Source of the DNA: Phycicoccus sp. Soil748
GTDB lineage: Bacteria > Actinomycetota > Actinomycetes > Actinomycetales > Dermatophilaceae
Direction: 5' to 3'
DNA length: 64,000 nucleotides
Assembly: GCF_001428025.1 (NCBI RefSeq)
Contig: NZ_LMSC01000007.1
Coordinates: 101,636 to 165,635 of the forward strand
In this document: positions 9,286 through 19,498 of the stretch, one piece after another
Numbering within the stretch: position 1 is the first letter of the stretch
Layout: each line of letters opens with the position of its first letter
Notes under the pieces: model-generated
Databases searched by the model: none
What the model saw: only the letters and a program-made list of their open reading frames with translations
Told to the model about the DNA's origin: nothing
Made by a program: the position numbers and the translations under genes

Positions 9286-10368
9286 TTACGACGATGCGTC
9301 CGGTGGGGTGGCGGGGCCCGGCTCCTGCGGCGAGGTCAGGTAGGCGTAGGAGGAGTGGTGGGCGAAGCCGAGCCGCTCGTAGAGGCGGATCGCCGTGGCG
9401 TTGTCGTGCTCCACCTGCAGGTGCAGGAGGCTGACCCCCTCGCGCAGGGCCGCGTCCGCCAGCCGCGCGGTCAGGTGCGCCGCGAGCCCGCGCCCGCGGT
9501 AGGCCGGGTCGGTCCAGACCGCGCCCAGCCCGGCCCAGCCGGCGCCGAACCCCAGCCGCGCCAACGCGATCGGGGTCGTCCCCGCGGCGTCACGCGCCCG
9601 CAGCCCGAGCTGCTGCGACAGCCCGCCGCCGGGCAGCACCGAGCCGAACAGCTGTCGGGGGCTGCCGGTGAGGACGCCCCGGGCCGTCTCCGGGTCGCTC
9701 CTGCGGGTGCCGTGGTAGGCCCGCAGCCACGCGTCGCCGGGCGTCGGCTCGATGGAGACGGACGGGCCGCCGGGGTCGGCAGCGGCGACCGTCGCCGCCG
9801 AGGCGGTCAGCACGAGGGTGAGGCTGCCGACGGTGTAGCCCCGGGCGAGCAACAGCGCACCGAGGGGGTCGTCGCCCACGTCGAAGCCCTCGGGCCCGGC
9901 GAGGGCGAGCTTCGCCGGGAGCTGCCGCGCGGCGTACCACTGCTCCACCCGCTCGACCGCTGCCTCGAGAGGCATGCCGGGGCTGCCCACGGGCACGGTG
10001 GAGTTGCCGCGCTGGGTGAACCCGCGCGACGCCCGCAGCGCCCAGTCGCCGAGCTGTTCGCGCTCGAGGGCGCCCCACGAGGGCACCACGGCGCCCTGGA
10101 GGTCCTCGATGGACGTGGCCAGGTGGGCAGCGCCCCGGCGAGAGGGCTTCGGCGGCACCTCCTTGGCAGCCACGACGCGGGCTCGCTCGATGCGCACCGG
10201 GCCCCTCGCCGTGAGCACCTCGAGGTGGGTGGCGTCGGTGCCGGTCAGGGTGCCGACGCTGTCCGTCAGGGTCGCGCCCGAGGCCGGGTCCGGCTGTGCC
10301 AACCGCCACCTGACCACGACACGTGACCCCGGGGGGAGGTTGCTGACGTCGGCCGACATGAGCCGCAT
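9286..10368 (-). CDS. GNAT family N-acetyltransferase
   Basis: A roughly 360-residue two-part protein. The N-terminal 80 residues ([12 protein letters not shown] to [12 protein letters not shown]) look like a small beta-barrel seen in some actinobacterial acetyltransferases. The C-terminal 120 residues are a GNAT domain with the acetyl-CoA loop [17 protein letters not shown] and a closing [17 protein letters not shown]. The acceptor is unknown. Two ATGs, 10368 and 10359, are possible; both lie within 22 bases of the divergent fdxA start, so the two promoters must overlap the opposite coding regions or the transcripts are leaderless. Confidence 0.87.
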   Translation of the reverse strand: MRLMSADVSNLPPGSRVVVRWRLAQPDPASGATLTDSVGTLTGTDATHLEVLTARGPVRIERARVVAAKEVPPKPSRRGAAHLATSIEDLQGAVVPSWGALEREQLGDWALRASRGFTQRGNSTVPVGSPGMPLEAAVERVEQWYAARQLPAKLALAGPEGFDVGDDPLGALLLARGYTVGSLTLVLTASAATVAAADPGGPSVSIEPTPGDAWLRAYHGTRRSDPETARGVLTGSPRQLFGSVLPGGGLSQQLGLRARDAAGTTPIALARLGFGAGWAGLGAVWTDPAYRGRGLAAHLTARLADAALREGVSLLHLQVEHDNATAIRLYERLGFAHHSSYAYLTSPQEPGPATPPDASS

Positions 10369-10380
10369 AGTATGTGCGCC

Positions 10381-10707
10381 ATGACGTACGTGATCGCCCA
10401 GCCTTGCGTTGACCTCAAGGACAAGGCCTGCATCGAAGAGTGCCCGGTCGACTGCATCTACGAAGGTGAGCGGTCCCTCTACATCCACCCCGACGAGTGC
10501 GTCGACTGCGGTGCGTGCGAGCCGGTCTGCCCCGTCGAGGCGATCTACTACGAGGACGACGTCCCCGAGCAGTGGGCCGACTACTACAAGGCCAACGTCG
10601 AGTTCTTCGACGACCTCGGCAGCCCCGGCGGCGCCGCCAAGCTCGGCCTCATCCCCAAGGACCACCCGATCATCGCGGACCTCCCCCCGCAGGAGCACGA
10701 CGAGTGA
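10381..10707 (+). CDS. fdxA: 7Fe ferredoxin FdxA
   Basis: A 108-residue soluble electron carrier with one 3Fe-4S and one 4Fe-4S cluster. Cys9, Cys17, Cys21 and Cys25 make up the N-terminal set, and Cys40, Cys43, Cys46 and Cys50 follow in [11 protein letters not shown]. Loss of one cluster cysteine spacing in the first set and the acidic C-terminal tail ending PPQEHDE are usual for actinobacterial FdxA. The start MTYVIAQPC is the family start; ATG 10372 is upstream but unlikely. The stop overlaps the dapC start by 4 bases, an arrangement widespread in actinobacteria. Confidence 0.95.
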   Translation: MTYVIAQPCVDLKDKACIEECPVDCIYEGERSLYIHPDECVDCGACEPVCPVEAIYYEDDVPEQWADYYKANVEFFDDLGSPGGAAKLGLIPKDHPIIADLPPQEHDE

Positions 10708-11822
10708 CGGTCCGCTCGCTTCCTGACTTTCCCTGGGACTCGCTCGCTCCGTACAAGGAGCGGGCGAGTTCTGTCTCCGGCGGGATCGTCGACCTGTCGG
10801 TCGGCACCCCGGTCGACCCGACCCCGGCGGTGGTGCAGGAGGCGCTGCGGTCGGCCGCGGACGCCCCCGGCTACCCGCTGACGTATGGCACCGCGCCGCT
10901 GCGGGAGGCCGTGGCGGCGTGGTTCGCCCGCCGGCGCGGGGTGCCGGACCTCGACCCGGACGGCGTGATGCCGACCATCGGGTCCAAGGAGCTCGTGGCC
11001 TGGCTGCCGACGCTGCTCGGCCTCGGCCAGGGGGACGTCGTCGGCTTCCCGGGCGTCGCCTACCCGACCTACGACGTCGGCGCCCGGCTCGCCGGCGCGA
11101 CCCCGAAGGTCGTGGACGGCCTCGCGGCGCTCGGCCCGCTGACGCCCTCCACGACGCCAAAGCTGTTGTGGCTCAACAGTCCCAGCAACCCGACCGGTCG
11201 CGTTCTCGGCATCGAGCACCTGGCGAAGGTCGTCGCCTGGGCGCGCCAGCACGGCGTCGTGGTCGCCTCCGACGAGTGCTACGCCGAGCTCGACTGGCGC
11301 AAGGACTCGACCGAGCCGACGACCCCCAGCATCCTCGACCCCCGCGTGACCGGTGGGTCGCACCAGGGGCTGCTCGCCGTCTACTCGCTGAGCAAGCAGT
11401 CCAACCTCGCCGGCTACCGGGCGGCCTTCGTGGCCGGTGACGTCGCCCTGGTCCGGCAGCTGCTCGAGGTCCGCAAGCACGCAGGGATGATCGTGCCCTG
11501 GCCGGTGCAGCAGGCCCTCACCGCGGCGCTCGGTGACGACGCCCACGTGGCGGAGCAGAAGGCGCGGTACGCGGCGCGTCGCACCCGGCTGCGTACGGCC
11601 GTCGAGTCTTTCGGCCTGCGCGTCGACCACTCCGACGCGGGCCTCTACCTCTGGGCGACCCGGGGCGAGGACGCCTGGGCGACCATCGACGCCCTGTCCC
11701 GGCGCGGGATCCTGGCCGCCCCCGGGACCTTCTACGGACAGGCCGGCCGGGAGCACGTGCGGATCGCCCTCACCGCCACCGACGAGCGCATCGCGACCGC
11801 GGTGGAGCGCCTCCGCTCCTGA
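10704..11822 (+). CDS. dapC: Succinyldiaminopimelate transaminase (DapC)
   Basis: This PLP-dependent fold-type I aminotransferase makes N-succinyl-L,L-diaminopimelate in the lysine/peptidoglycan precursor pathway. The Schiff-base lysine is Lys231 in [21 protein letters not shown] earlier is the usual Asn-Pro-Thr-Gly substrate/PLP motif. At 372 residues, and fused by a 4-bp overlap to fdxA, it matches the DapC of other actinobacteria rather than generic aspartate aminotransferases. DapD and DapE lie within 5 kb, which supports the pathway role. Confidence 0.92.
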   Translation: MTVRSLPDFPWDSLAPYKERASSVSGGIVDLSVGTPVDPTPAVVQEALRSAADAPGYPLTYGTAPLREAVAAWFARRRGVPDLDPDGVMPTIGSKELVAWLPTLLGLGQGDVVGFPGVAYPTYDVGARLAGATPKVVDGLAALGPLTPSTTPKLLWLNSPSNPTGRVLGIEHLAKVVAWARQHGVVVASDECYAELDWRKDSTEPTTPSILDPRVTGGSHQGLLAVYSLSKQSNLAGYRAAFVAGDVALVRQLLEVRKHAGMIVPWPVQQALTAALGDDAHVAEQKARYAARRTRLRTAVESFGLRVDHSDAGLYLWATRGEDAWATIDALSRRGILAAPGTFYGQAGREHVRIALTATDERIATAVERLRS

Positions 11823-11924
11823 CGGGCCCGTTTTCAGGCCCTGCGGGGTTCTGGGGTAGCGTCGAGCGTGCGCGAGGCACGCCGTGTGAAGGTGCCCGCC
11901 CAGGACACTGGAGGATGGTTACAC
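11823..11924 (+). promoter_or_regulatory. Leader and ribosome binding site of citrate synthase gene
   Basis: About 100 bases between dapC and gltA. A GGAGG about 13 bases before ATG 11925 is the likely ribosome binding site and decides this start over the in-frame upstream GTG at 11868. A promoter is expected here but no convincing -35/-10 pair was found. Confidence 0.4.
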
Positions 11925-13223
<1,299 letters not shown>

Positions 13224-13244
13224 TCCCACGAGCACCCAGTACGC

Positions 13245-13280
13245 CGCGAGGCCCGGTTCCCCACGGAACCGGGCCTCGCG
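13245..13280 (+). terminator. Hairpin terminator of gltA
   Basis: A perfect 16-bp inverted repeat (13245-13260 and 13265-13280) with a CCAC tetraloop starts 21 bases after the citrate synthase stop. No U-tract follows, as is common for actinobacterial terminators. The hairpin could also act on transcripts arriving from the minus-strand gene to the right. Confidence 0.85.
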
Positions 13281-13335
13281 CCATACCCGCCCCGCCTCCG
13301 ATGGTGGCAGGCCGGCTCGCGCTCCCCGCCGTCTT

Positions 13336-13401
13336 GCGCTCAGTGAGCGCAATGTGTCGGAATCCGTGCCCGTTGGCGACACTTCGCGCTCACTGAGCGC
13401 A
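13336..13401. repeat. 66-bp palindromic repeat, copy A (left flank of DUF559 gene)
   Basis: A near-perfect hairpin: 25-base arms with two mismatches around a 17-base loop. Each arm itself contains a short odd palindrome (TTGCGCTCA-G-TGAGCGCAA at 13334-13352 and GCGCTCACTGAGCGC at 13386-13400). It ends two bases before the stop codon of the DUF559 gene. A second copy in the same orientation lies at 14357-14422 with no length change; both share GAATC in the loop and a GACACTTCGCGCTCACTGA right arm. Confidence 0.85.
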
Positions 13402-13403
13402 CG

Positions 13404-14351
13404 TCAGGTGAGCAGGCCCCGCAGCACGGCCAGCAGCTCTCGACGCGAGCGGGGGTCGTGCAGATCCGCAGCGGTGATGCGGATGACCTTCCAGCCCAGC
13501 GCCTCGAGCAGCCGGGTGCGGGCGATGTCGTGCTGCCACTGGCGTCGGTCGGTGCGGTGGTGGTCGCCCTCGTACTCCACCACCACCTTTGCGCTGCGCC
13601 ACACGAAGTCTCCACGCGCGACGAACTGGCCGCCTTCGTCGCTGATGACCCCGTTGAGCTCGGGCTCCGGCAGGGACGCATCGGCGAAGACCAGCCTGGC
13701 CCGGGACTCCATCGGCGAGCCAGAGCCGACGCGCAACAGCGCGGCTGCCTGGCGCAGCGCTCGCACGCCACGGCGGACCTCCGTGCCCGCGGCGAGTGCG
13801 CGCAGGTCCGGCAGCAACGCGGGAACCCGCGCGACGAATGCGTCACCGGCGATCACGAGGTCGGTGCGCGAGATGCCGGGGAGCGACGCAAGGTCCGCCC
13901 AGGTCCATGCCTCTGACGTGACCCGGTGCCCACGCAGCTCGACCACCTCACGGTGCTCCAGGCCGCGGTGTCCCAACACGCCTGGCCGTCTCACCTGGGT
14001 CGCGGAGGTGGGTCGGCTCACGTGGAGCGGTTCGTCCAGGAACTCGCGCTTCGGCAGGGGCAGCCGGTAGAGCCGGGCAGCGGTCAGGTGGGACCAGGCC
14101 CACGGGTCTGGAAGGGTCAACGCCACCTGTCGGGCGCGCTGCTCGAGGTCGGTGGCAGCCACGAGGCTCCGCACGCCGCGGGTCGGGCGGTGGAGGTCTG
14201 TCCGCCGCAGCCTGCTGGCGGGCACGTCCAGGTCCCGCGCGTCCGCGACGCGGAAGGCTGCGTCGCGCAGGGAGGGCGGGAGCGGGGACAAGGCACGAGC
14301 CACACGGTCCAGCCTGACCGAGAGCCCAGCCCAAGGACCCGGGTTGTCCAC
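13404..14351 (-). CDS. DUF559 (Vsr-like endonuclease fold) protein
   Basis: A 315-residue protein of a kind common in several copies in actinobacterial genomes. The N-terminal two thirds (helical, with TWADLASLPGISRTDLVIAGD) resembles the AbiEi-like/unknown part of such proteins. The C-terminal 110 residues are a DUF559 domain related to very-short-patch-repair endonucleases: RGDFVWRSAKVVVEYEGDHH carries the acidic D...E pair, followed by RQWQHDIARTRLLEALGW and VIRITAADL. The GTG at 14351 sits six bases from a 66-bp repeat; the stop is two bases from its sister copy. A G-rich stretch precedes the GTG. Activity and role are unknown. Confidence 0.72.
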   Translation of the reverse strand: MDNPGPWAGLSVRLDRVARALSPLPPSLRDAAFRVADARDLDVPASRLRRTDLHRPTRGVRSLVAATDLEQRARQVALTLPDPWAWSHLTAARLYRLPLPKREFLDEPLHVSRPTSATQVRRPGVLGHRGLEHREVVELRGHRVTSEAWTWADLASLPGISRTDLVIAGDAFVARVPALLPDLRALAAGTEVRRGVRALRQAAALLRVGSGSPMESRARLVFADASLPEPELNGVISDEGGQFVARGDFVWRSAKVVVEYEGDHHRTDRRQWQHDIARTRLLEALGWKVIRITAADLHDPRSRRELLAVLRGLLT

Positions 14352-14356
14352 ACCCC

Positions 14357-14422
14357 CCGCTGAGTGAGCGCCAAGTGCCTGAATCGGGCCGCCATGGAGA
14401 CACTTCGCGCTCACTGAACGCA
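14357..14422. repeat. 66-bp palindromic repeat, copy B (right flank of DUF559 gene)
   Basis: Direct-orientation copy of the repeat at 13336-13401, aligned without gaps over 66 bases. It too can fold as a long hairpin, with the right arm reading GACACTTCGCGCTCACTGAA. It is more diverged in the left arm. It lies immediately upstream of the DUF559 start, so it would be in that gene's leader or promoter. Confidence 0.82.
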
Positions 14423-14464
14423 GCGTGTTGAGCGCGGGGGAGCGGTACGGGTCAGCGCCGCGGG

Positions 14465-15361
14465 TCAGCGGGCGGCGGGGGTGGTGGCGAAGGTGACGGT
14501 CACGGTCGTGGCCGAGCCGCCCTTGGCCCTGGTCCAGGTCCAGCCCTCGGGGTCGCGCGTACGGGTCCACTGCCTGGCCCCGACGCGCACCTTCGTGACG
14601 CCGTACTGCGACGCCTTGGCGACGGCGTACGAGCCGGCGGTCCAGGCGCCGCGCTCACTGCCGGCGCGCACGGTGAGCGTGCGCCCGCTGACGGTGGCCT
14701 TGGTGCCGAGCTCCTTGGAGAGGGCATCGCGCAGGGCGCTCGGGGTGCCCTGGCCGGCTTGGTCGAGCCGGCACCCGAGGCCACCGGGGGAGTGGCCGCT
14801 GAGCGCGGAGGCCATGATGCGGCCCTCCTGCTCGTGGTCGGCGTAGGCCTCGGGGTAGGCCGAGCGCTGCACCTTCTGGGCGATCTCGGTGATGCGCATC
14901 TGCTCGTAGCCGTCGATCTTCACCAGCGCGTCGTAGAACTTGTTCGTGGCGTAGACCGGGTCGAGGATCTGCTTCTCGGTGCCCCAGCCCTGGCTCGGCC
15001 GCTGCTGGAACAGCCCGACGGAGTCGCGGTCGCCGTAGGTGAGGTTGCGGAGCTTGGACTCCTGGAGCGCCGTGGCGATCGCGATGGTGCCCGCCCGCGC
15101 GGGCAGGCCGCGTTTCTCCGCGATGGCCACCATCGTGGCCGCGTACGCGGTCTGGCTGGGGTCGAAGTCCACGCTCGTACCCAGCGCGGTGGCCTGGCAG
15201 CGGGGGCCGCCGAGGTTGTGCACCACGCCGCGCACGCCGACCCAGCCGGCGAACACGAGCCCTGCCGCGAAGAGCAGCAGGACGAGCCGGGTGACCAGGC
15301 GCCGGGTCCTCGACGGGGTCGACTGCTCGGCGAGGACCACCCCCCGCCTGGTGCGTGCCAC
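14465..15361 (-). CDS. Membrane-anchored transglycosylase-like protein
   Basis: A 298-residue protein with one N-terminal membrane segment (LVLLLFAAGLVFAGWVGV, about residues 27-44) and an extracellular domain resembling lysozyme-like transglycosylases: the helix with ATALQESKLRNLTYGDRDS and SVGLFQQRPSQGWGT, where Glu of ALQES is the candidate catalytic acid. Such proteins are widespread in actinobacteria and mostly unassigned. The C-terminal 100 residues contain a conserved domain of unknown function. GTG 15361 lies two bases after the dapD stop, so it is cotranscribed with dapD; a peptidoglycan role fits that neighbour but is inference. Confidence 0.78.
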   Translation of the reverse strand: MARTRRGVVLAEQSTPSRTRRLVTRLVLLLFAAGLVFAGWVGVRGVVHNLGGPRCQATALGTSVDFDPSQTAYAATMVAIAEKRGLPARAGTIAIATALQESKLRNLTYGDRDSVGLFQQRPSQGWGTEKQILDPVYATNKFYDALVKIDGYEQMRITEIAQKVQRSAYPEAYADHEQEGRIMASALSGHSPGGLGCRLDQAGQGTPSALRDALSKELGTKATVSGRTLTVRAGSERGAWTAGSYAVAKASQYGVTKVRVGARQWTRTRDPEGWTWTRAKGGSATTVTVTFATTPAAR

Positions 15362-15363
15362 GG

Positions 15364-16296
15364 CTAGTCGTTCGCGTGGAGTGCCGAGTTGAGGACGATG
15401 CCGTGCCCGTCGCGGGCCTTGGCCTCGACGGTGCCGCTCACCGAGTTGCGGATGAACAGCAGGTTGTCCTGGCCGGAGAGCTCGCGGGCCTTGACGACCC
15501 GGCCGTCGGCCAGGGTCACCTTGGTGCCGGCGGTGAGGTAGAGCCCGGCCTCGACGACGCAGTCGTCCCCGAGCGCGATGCCCAGGCCCGACTCCGCGCC
15601 GAGCAGGCAGCGCTCTCCGACGCGGACGCGCTCGGTGCCACCGCCGGAGAGGGTGCCCATGGTGGACGCGCCGCCACCGATGTCGGACCCGTCGCCGACG
15701 ACGACGCCCTGGGAGATGCGGCCCTCGACCATGGAGCTACCCAGGGTGCCGGCGTTGTAGTTGACGAAACCCTCGTGCATCACGGTGGTGCCGGGGGCGA
15801 GGTGGGCGCCGAGCCGCACGCGGTCGGCGTCGGCGATGCGGACTCCTGCGGGCACGACGTAGTCGACCATGCGCGGGAACTTGTCGATCCCGAGCACGTT
15901 GACCGGCCCGCGGGCACGCAGGCGGGCGCGGGTCAGCTCGAAGCCGTCGACCGCGCAGGGGCCCTGGGTGGTCCAGACGACGTTGGCGAGGGCGCCGAAG
16001 ATGCCGTCGAGGTTGATGCTGTTGGGCTCGACGAGGCAGTGCGAGAGCAGGTGCAGGCGCAGGTAGGCGTCGCTGGCGCCGGCCGGTGCGGCATCGAGGT
16101 CGACCTCGACGTCGACGACCTCACGCCGGACGCGGCGCACCTCGTCCTCGCCCGCCAGGGCCTCGAGCTCGGCCGGGGCAGCCGCGCCATCCGGTCGCGC
16201 GCCCAGCGTCGGCTGCGGGAACCACGTGTCGAGGACGGTCCCGTCGTCGGTCGTCGTCGCCAGTCCGAAACCCCACGCGCTGCGCCCACTGCTCAT
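15364..16296 (-). CDS. dapD: Tetrahydrodipicolinate N-succinyltransferase
   Basis: DapD transfers succinyl from succinyl-CoA to tetrahydrodipicolinate, committing it to the succinylase branch of diaminopimelate and lysine synthesis. The C-terminal half is a left-handed beta-helix built of hexapeptide repeats ([37 protein letters not shown]). The 310-residue size and N-terminal AWGFGLAT match the actinobacterial DapD branch, distinct from the proteobacterial enzyme. It is divergent from dapE, with 56 bases between the starts, so both halves of the pathway may be driven from one control region. Confidence 0.94.
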   Translation of the reverse strand: MSSGRSAWGFGLATTTDDGTVLDTWFPQPTLGARPDGAAAPAELEALAGEDEVRRVRREVVDVEVDLDAAPAGASDAYLRLHLLSHCLVEPNSINLDGIFGALANVVWTTQGPCAVDGFELTRARLRARGPVNVLGIDKFPRMVDYVVPAGVRIADADRVRLGAHLAPGTTVMHEGFVNYNAGTLGSSMVEGRISQGVVVGDGSDIGGGASTMGTLSGGGTERVRVGERCLLGAESGLGIALGDDCVVEAGLYLTAGTKVTLADGRVVKARELSGQDNLLFIRNSVSGTVEAKARDGHGIVLNSALHAND

Positions 16297-16352
16297 GGCG
16301 ACCAGCCTAGGGGAGCAGAGGGGCCGACCCTGACGCTGGATAGGCTCACGGC

Positions 16353-17471
16353 ATGGCGAACGACCTGGACGACAACCGCACGCACGAGGCCGCTCCGGGC
16401 GACCCCGCCCCCCTCGACCTGACCGCCGACGTCGTCAGCCTCACCGCTGCCCTGTGCGACATCGAGTCGGTCAGCCGGGACGAGCAGCGGGTCTGCGACG
16501 CCATCGAGTCAGCGCTCGAGCCGCTCGAGCACCTCACCGTCACCCGCATCGGCAACACCCTCGTGGCGCGCACCGAGCTCGGCCGCGACGAGCGCGTCGT
16601 CCTCGCCGGCCACATCGACACGGTGCCGCTGACGGTCGACCCGCCCAACCTGCCCACCCACCGCGAGGGCGACGACCTGTGGGGCCGCGGGACCGTCGAC
16701 ATGAAGGGCGGTGTCGCCGTGCAGCTCAAGGCCGCCCTGGTCGCAGAGCCCAGCCGCGACCTCACCTTCGTCTTCTACGAGGGCGAGGAGATCGACAGCG
16801 AGTACAACGGGCTTCTCCACATCCAGCAGCAGCGCCCCGACCTCATCGAGGACGCCGACTTCGCGGTGCTGCTCGAGCCGACGGGCTCCATCGTCGAGGG
16901 CGGCTGCAAGGGCACCCTGCGGGCCGAGGTCGTCACCAAGGGCATCGCCGCCCACAGCGCGCGACCCTGGAACGGGCACAACGCCATCCACGACGCCGCC
17001 GAGGTCCTGGCGCGGCTCGCGGAGTACCAGCCGGAGACGGTCGTGGTCGACGGCCTGGAGTACCGCGAGGCGATGAACGCCGTGGGCATCACCGGTGGCA
17101 TCGCGGGGAACGTCATCCCCGACCGGTGCGTGGTGACGGTCAACTACCGCTACGCGCCCGACAAGTCCGAGGACGACGCGGCGGCCCTGGTCGACCAGCT
17201 GTTCAGCGGGTTCGTCGTCACCATCAAGGACAACGCAGGAGGTGCGCGCCCGGGACTCGACCTGCCGGCGGCACAGGGGTTCGTCGCGGCGCTGGGCGTC
17301 GACGTCGTCGCCAAGCAGGGCTGGACCGACGTGGCCCGCTTCGCCGCCATGGGCGTGCCGGCGGTGAACTTCGGACCCGGTGACCCCAACCTCGCCCACC
17401 ACGACGAGGAGCGCTGCCCGGTCCCGCAGCTGGAGTCGGCAGAGGCGGCCCTGCTGCGCTGGCTCGCGTAG
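16353..17471 (+). CDS. dapE: Succinyl-diaminopimelate desuccinylase
   Basis: M20-family zinc amidohydrolase that releases succinate from N-succinyl-L,L-diaminopimelate. The 372-residue protein has the metal ligands in order: [10 protein letters not shown] (His, Asp), [10 protein letters not shown] (bridging Asp), [12 protein letters not shown] (catalytic Glu and metal Glu), LLEPTG and the C-terminal [11 protein letters not shown] (His). These phrases match actinobacterial DapE better than general carboxypeptidases. ATG 16353 is the first plausible start. The LOG-family gene begins 10 bases after its stop and is probably cotranscribed. Confidence 0.93.
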   Translation: MANDLDDNRTHEAAPGDPAPLDLTADVVSLTAALCDIESVSRDEQRVCDAIESALEPLEHLTVTRIGNTLVARTELGRDERVVLAGHIDTVPLTVDPPNLPTHREGDDLWGRGTVDMKGGVAVQLKAALVAEPSRDLTFVFYEGEEIDSEYNGLLHIQQQRPDLIEDADFAVLLEPTGSIVEGGCKGTLRAEVVTKGIAAHSARPWNGHNAIHDAAEVLARLAEYQPETVVVDGLEYREAMNAVGITGGIAGNVIPDRCVVTVNYRYAPDKSEDDAAALVDQLFSGFVVTIKDNAGGARPGLDLPAAQGFVAALGVDVVAKQGWTDVARFAAMGVPAVNFGPGDPNLAHHDEERCPVPQLESAEAALLRWLA

Positions 17472-17481
17472 GTTGGCGCGC

Positions 17482-18306
17482 GTGAGCGACAAGCCCGAGC
17501 AGACCCGTACGGCCGGCGCGACCGAGCAGCCGGTCGAGGCGGGGAGCCCCGTCCGACCGCACGACTTCGACTACCACACGGGCCCGGTGACCCTGCGCGG
17601 CTCGCGCGTCCCGGCGAGCACGACCGACCAGCGCCTTCTCGACAGCCGCGGGTCCACCGAGTGGCTGCACACGGACCCGTGGCGGGTCATGCGCATCCAG
17701 AGCGAGTTCGTCGAGGGCTTCGGCGCGCTGGCCGAGCTCGGACCGGCGGTGAGCGTCTTCGGCTCGGCGCGCACGGAGCCCGGCACGGCCTACTACGAGC
17801 TCGGCACCGAGCTGGGGCGTGCCCTGGTCGAGGCGGGGTATGCCGTCATCACCGGCGGTGGGCCCGGCGCGATGGAGGCGGCGAACCGGGGTGCCATCGA
17901 GGCCGGCGGCGCCTCGGTCGGGCTCGGGATCGAGCTCCCCTTCGAGCAGGGGCTCAACGAGCACGTCAACCTCGGCGTCAACTTCCGCTACTTCTTCGCC
18001 CGCAAGACGATGTTCGTCAAGTACGCGCGCGGGTTCATCGTGCTGCCCGGCGGATTCGGGACCCTGGACGAGCTGTTCGAGGCGGTGACGCTCGTGCAGA
18101 CGCGCAAGGTCACGTCGTTCCCGATCGTCCTCATCGGCACCGAGTACTGGGGTGGGCTGTTCGACTGGCTGCGCGGCGCGGTCCTGGAGGCGGGCACCGT
18201 CAACGCCAAGGACATCGACCTGCTCCACCTCACCGACGACGTGGCTGAGGCCGTCCGCATCGTCACCCTCGCCGACGAGGAAGTCACCGCCAGACGACCC
18301 GAGTGA
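17482..18306 (+). CDS. LOG family (TIGR00730) nucleotide phosphoribohydrolase-like protein
   Basis: A 274-residue Rossmann-fold protein of the LOG/lysine decarboxylase-like family. GGGPGAMEAANRGA and LPGGFGTLDELFE are the two signature motifs that form the active site of cytokinin riboside 5'-monophosphate phosphoribohydrolases (PGGxGTxxE). The N-terminal 80 residues are an extra region (FDYHTGPVTLRGSRVPAS), usual for the longer actinobacterial form. It is often found next to dapE in actinobacteria, a neighbour that does not explain its biochemistry. GTG 17482 follows dapE by ten bases. Confidence 0.9.
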   Translation: MSDKPEQTRTAGATEQPVEAGSPVRPHDFDYHTGPVTLRGSRVPASTTDQRLLDSRGSTEWLHTDPWRVMRIQSEFVEGFGALAELGPAVSVFGSARTEPGTAYYELGTELGRALVEAGYAVITGGGPGAMEAANRGAIEAGGASVGLGIELPFEQGLNEHVNLGVNFRYFFARKTMFVKYARGFIVLPGGFGTLDELFEAVTLVQTRKVTSFPIVLIGTEYWGGLFDWLRGAVLEAGTVNAKDIDLLHLTDDVAEAVRIVTLADEEVTARRPE

Positions 18307-18346
18307 GCCATGGACTGCGGCCGTGGTCCTGGCGGATGATGGTCAG

Positions 18347-18601
18347 GTGACCATCTCGCCGCTGCCGAGGCATGGTGACGTCGTCGTCGGACGGGACGTC
18401 GCCGGTCGCACGCTGCGCGTCTCGGGGCACCCGGAGTCCGGGCGGGTGGTGCTGTCGATCTGGCAGGACGGCGTCTGCCGGGCCACGGTGCGCCTGCTGC
18501 CCGAGGACGTGCCCGCCGTGGTCGAGATGCTCGCGCGCAGCGCCGTCGCGCACGCCGACTCCGACGACGAACCGGCGCTGGGGCTCGACACCGCAGGCTG
18601 A
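18347..18601 (+). CDS. Small conserved hypothetical protein
   Basis: An 84-residue protein I do not recognise. It is predicted to be mainly beta-sheet (TISPLPRHGDVVVGRDV, GRVVLSIWQDGVCRATVRLL) with a C-terminal helix (PAVVEMLARSAV) and an acidic end. There is one Cys. GTG 18347 was chosen; a GTG at 18323 in frame would add eight residues. It lies 40 bases after the LOG gene on the same strand, so it may be the last gene of that operon. The even hydrophobic/polar pattern and low shadow-like codon bias support a real gene. Confidence 0.6.
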   Translation: MTISPLPRHGDVVVGRDVAGRTLRVSGHPESGRVVLSIWQDGVCRATVRLLPEDVPAVVEMLARSAVAHADSDDEPALGLDTAG

Positions 18602-18714
18602 TCCCCGGCTGGCCTCGACCTCCCGCTCCCCGGCGCTGGTCTCCCGCTGCTCGTGTGGCCACGCACCGCGGGGTGGATAGGAAGTCCTGAGGAACTCGTG
18701 CGACGATCACCTGC

Positions 18715-19029
18715 GTGATCTGGGTCCTGTTCATCGCCGTCGCCGTCCTGCTGGTGGGGGGATTCGCCGCGCTCGTGACCGGCCGGCTGCACTACGACCC
18801 GCTCGCCGAGGCGACCACGACCCAGAGCGAGCCCCACCTGCCCGACGGCTTCGCGGCCGACGAGATCTCCGCGCTGCGCTTCGACACCGCGCTGCGCGGC
18901 TACCGCATGGACCAGGTCGACACGGTCCTCGACCGGCTGCAGGACCGCATCGCCGAGCTGGAGCAGCGCGTGGCCGAGCCGCAGGAGCGCCTCGAAGCGC
19001 CTCACGACGGCACCGACGCGCTGCGCTGA
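18715..19029 (+). CDS. Small membrane protein with DivIVA domain
   Basis: A 104-residue protein with an N-terminal membrane helix (residues 2-22) and a short cytoplasmic part. The segment ALRGYRMDQVDTVLDRLQDRIAELEQR is a DivIVA-type phrase: a conserved Y-x-x-D-x-V-D motif leading into a coiled coil. Such small proteins occur beside septum or cell-wall genes in actinobacteria, but the exact role is unknown. GTG 18715 starts MIWVLFIAVAV. Its stop is four bases before the SRPBCC gene. Confidence 0.78.
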   Translation: MIWVLFIAVAVLLVGGFAALVTGRLHYDPLAEATTTQSEPHLPDGFAADEISALRFDTALRGYRMDQVDTVLDRLQDRIAELEQRVAEPQERLEAPHDGTDALR

Positions 19030-19033
19030 CACC

Positions 19034-19498
19034 ATGGCCGCCCTCCACCTGGTCCGCGAGACCTCCGCGACCCCCGCGCAGGTCTGGGACGTCGTCGCCG
19101 CGTTCGACGGGTACGGCGCGTGGATGCCCATGACGCGCATGGTCACCGACGAGGGGCAGCCCCGCGTGGGGTGGGGCTTCGCCGGCCTCACCGGTCTCGG
19201 CCGCCTGGCCTTCTCCGACTCGATGCTCGTGACCCGCTGGGACCCGCCGGCCGACGGCACCACAGGCGTCTTCCGCGTCGTCAAGACGGGACGGCTGCTC
19301 GGCGGCTGGGCGGAGGTCACGGTGTCGCCGAGGGAGGACGGTGGCTCGCGGCTCGACTGGGTGGAGGACGTCGTCGTGCGGCCGCTGCCCTTCAAGCGCT
19401 TCTTCGACCCGCTGCTCGACCGCGCGAGCGCCTGGCTCTACGGCCGCGCCATCGACGCGATGCTGGTGCGGGCGGCGTCCCGCCGGATCCCGCGGTGA
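19034..19498 (+). CDS. SRPBCC family (START-like) protein
   Basis: A 154-residue protein of the polyketide cyclase/dehydrase-type START superfamily, which forms a hydrophobic ligand cavity. It begins with the family-like LVRETSATPAQVWDVVAAFDGYGAWMP and continues through alternating beta strands to a C-terminal helix (FDPLLDRASAWLYGRAIDAML). No ligand can be deduced. Its stop overlaps the tag start, so it is the second gene of an operon that continues into the GT-C genes. Confidence 0.84.
   Translation: MAALHLVRETSATPAQVWDVVAAFDGYGAWMPMTRMVTDEGQPRVGWGFAGLTGLGRLAFSDSMLVTRWDPPADGTTGVFRVVKTGRLLGGWAEVTVSPREDGGSRLDWVEDVVVRPLPFKRFFDPLLDRASAWLYGRAIDAMLVRAASRRIPR

Noticed and set aside
10369..11160. 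Long N-terminal extension of the acetyltransferase frame
   Set aside because: It would run antisense through fdxA and into dapC; the extension is low-complexity Arg/Pro/Gly typical of shadow translation.
13224..14464. Insertion sequence
   Set aside because: No transposase is encoded. The flanking repeats are direct, not terminal inverted, and no target duplication was recognised.
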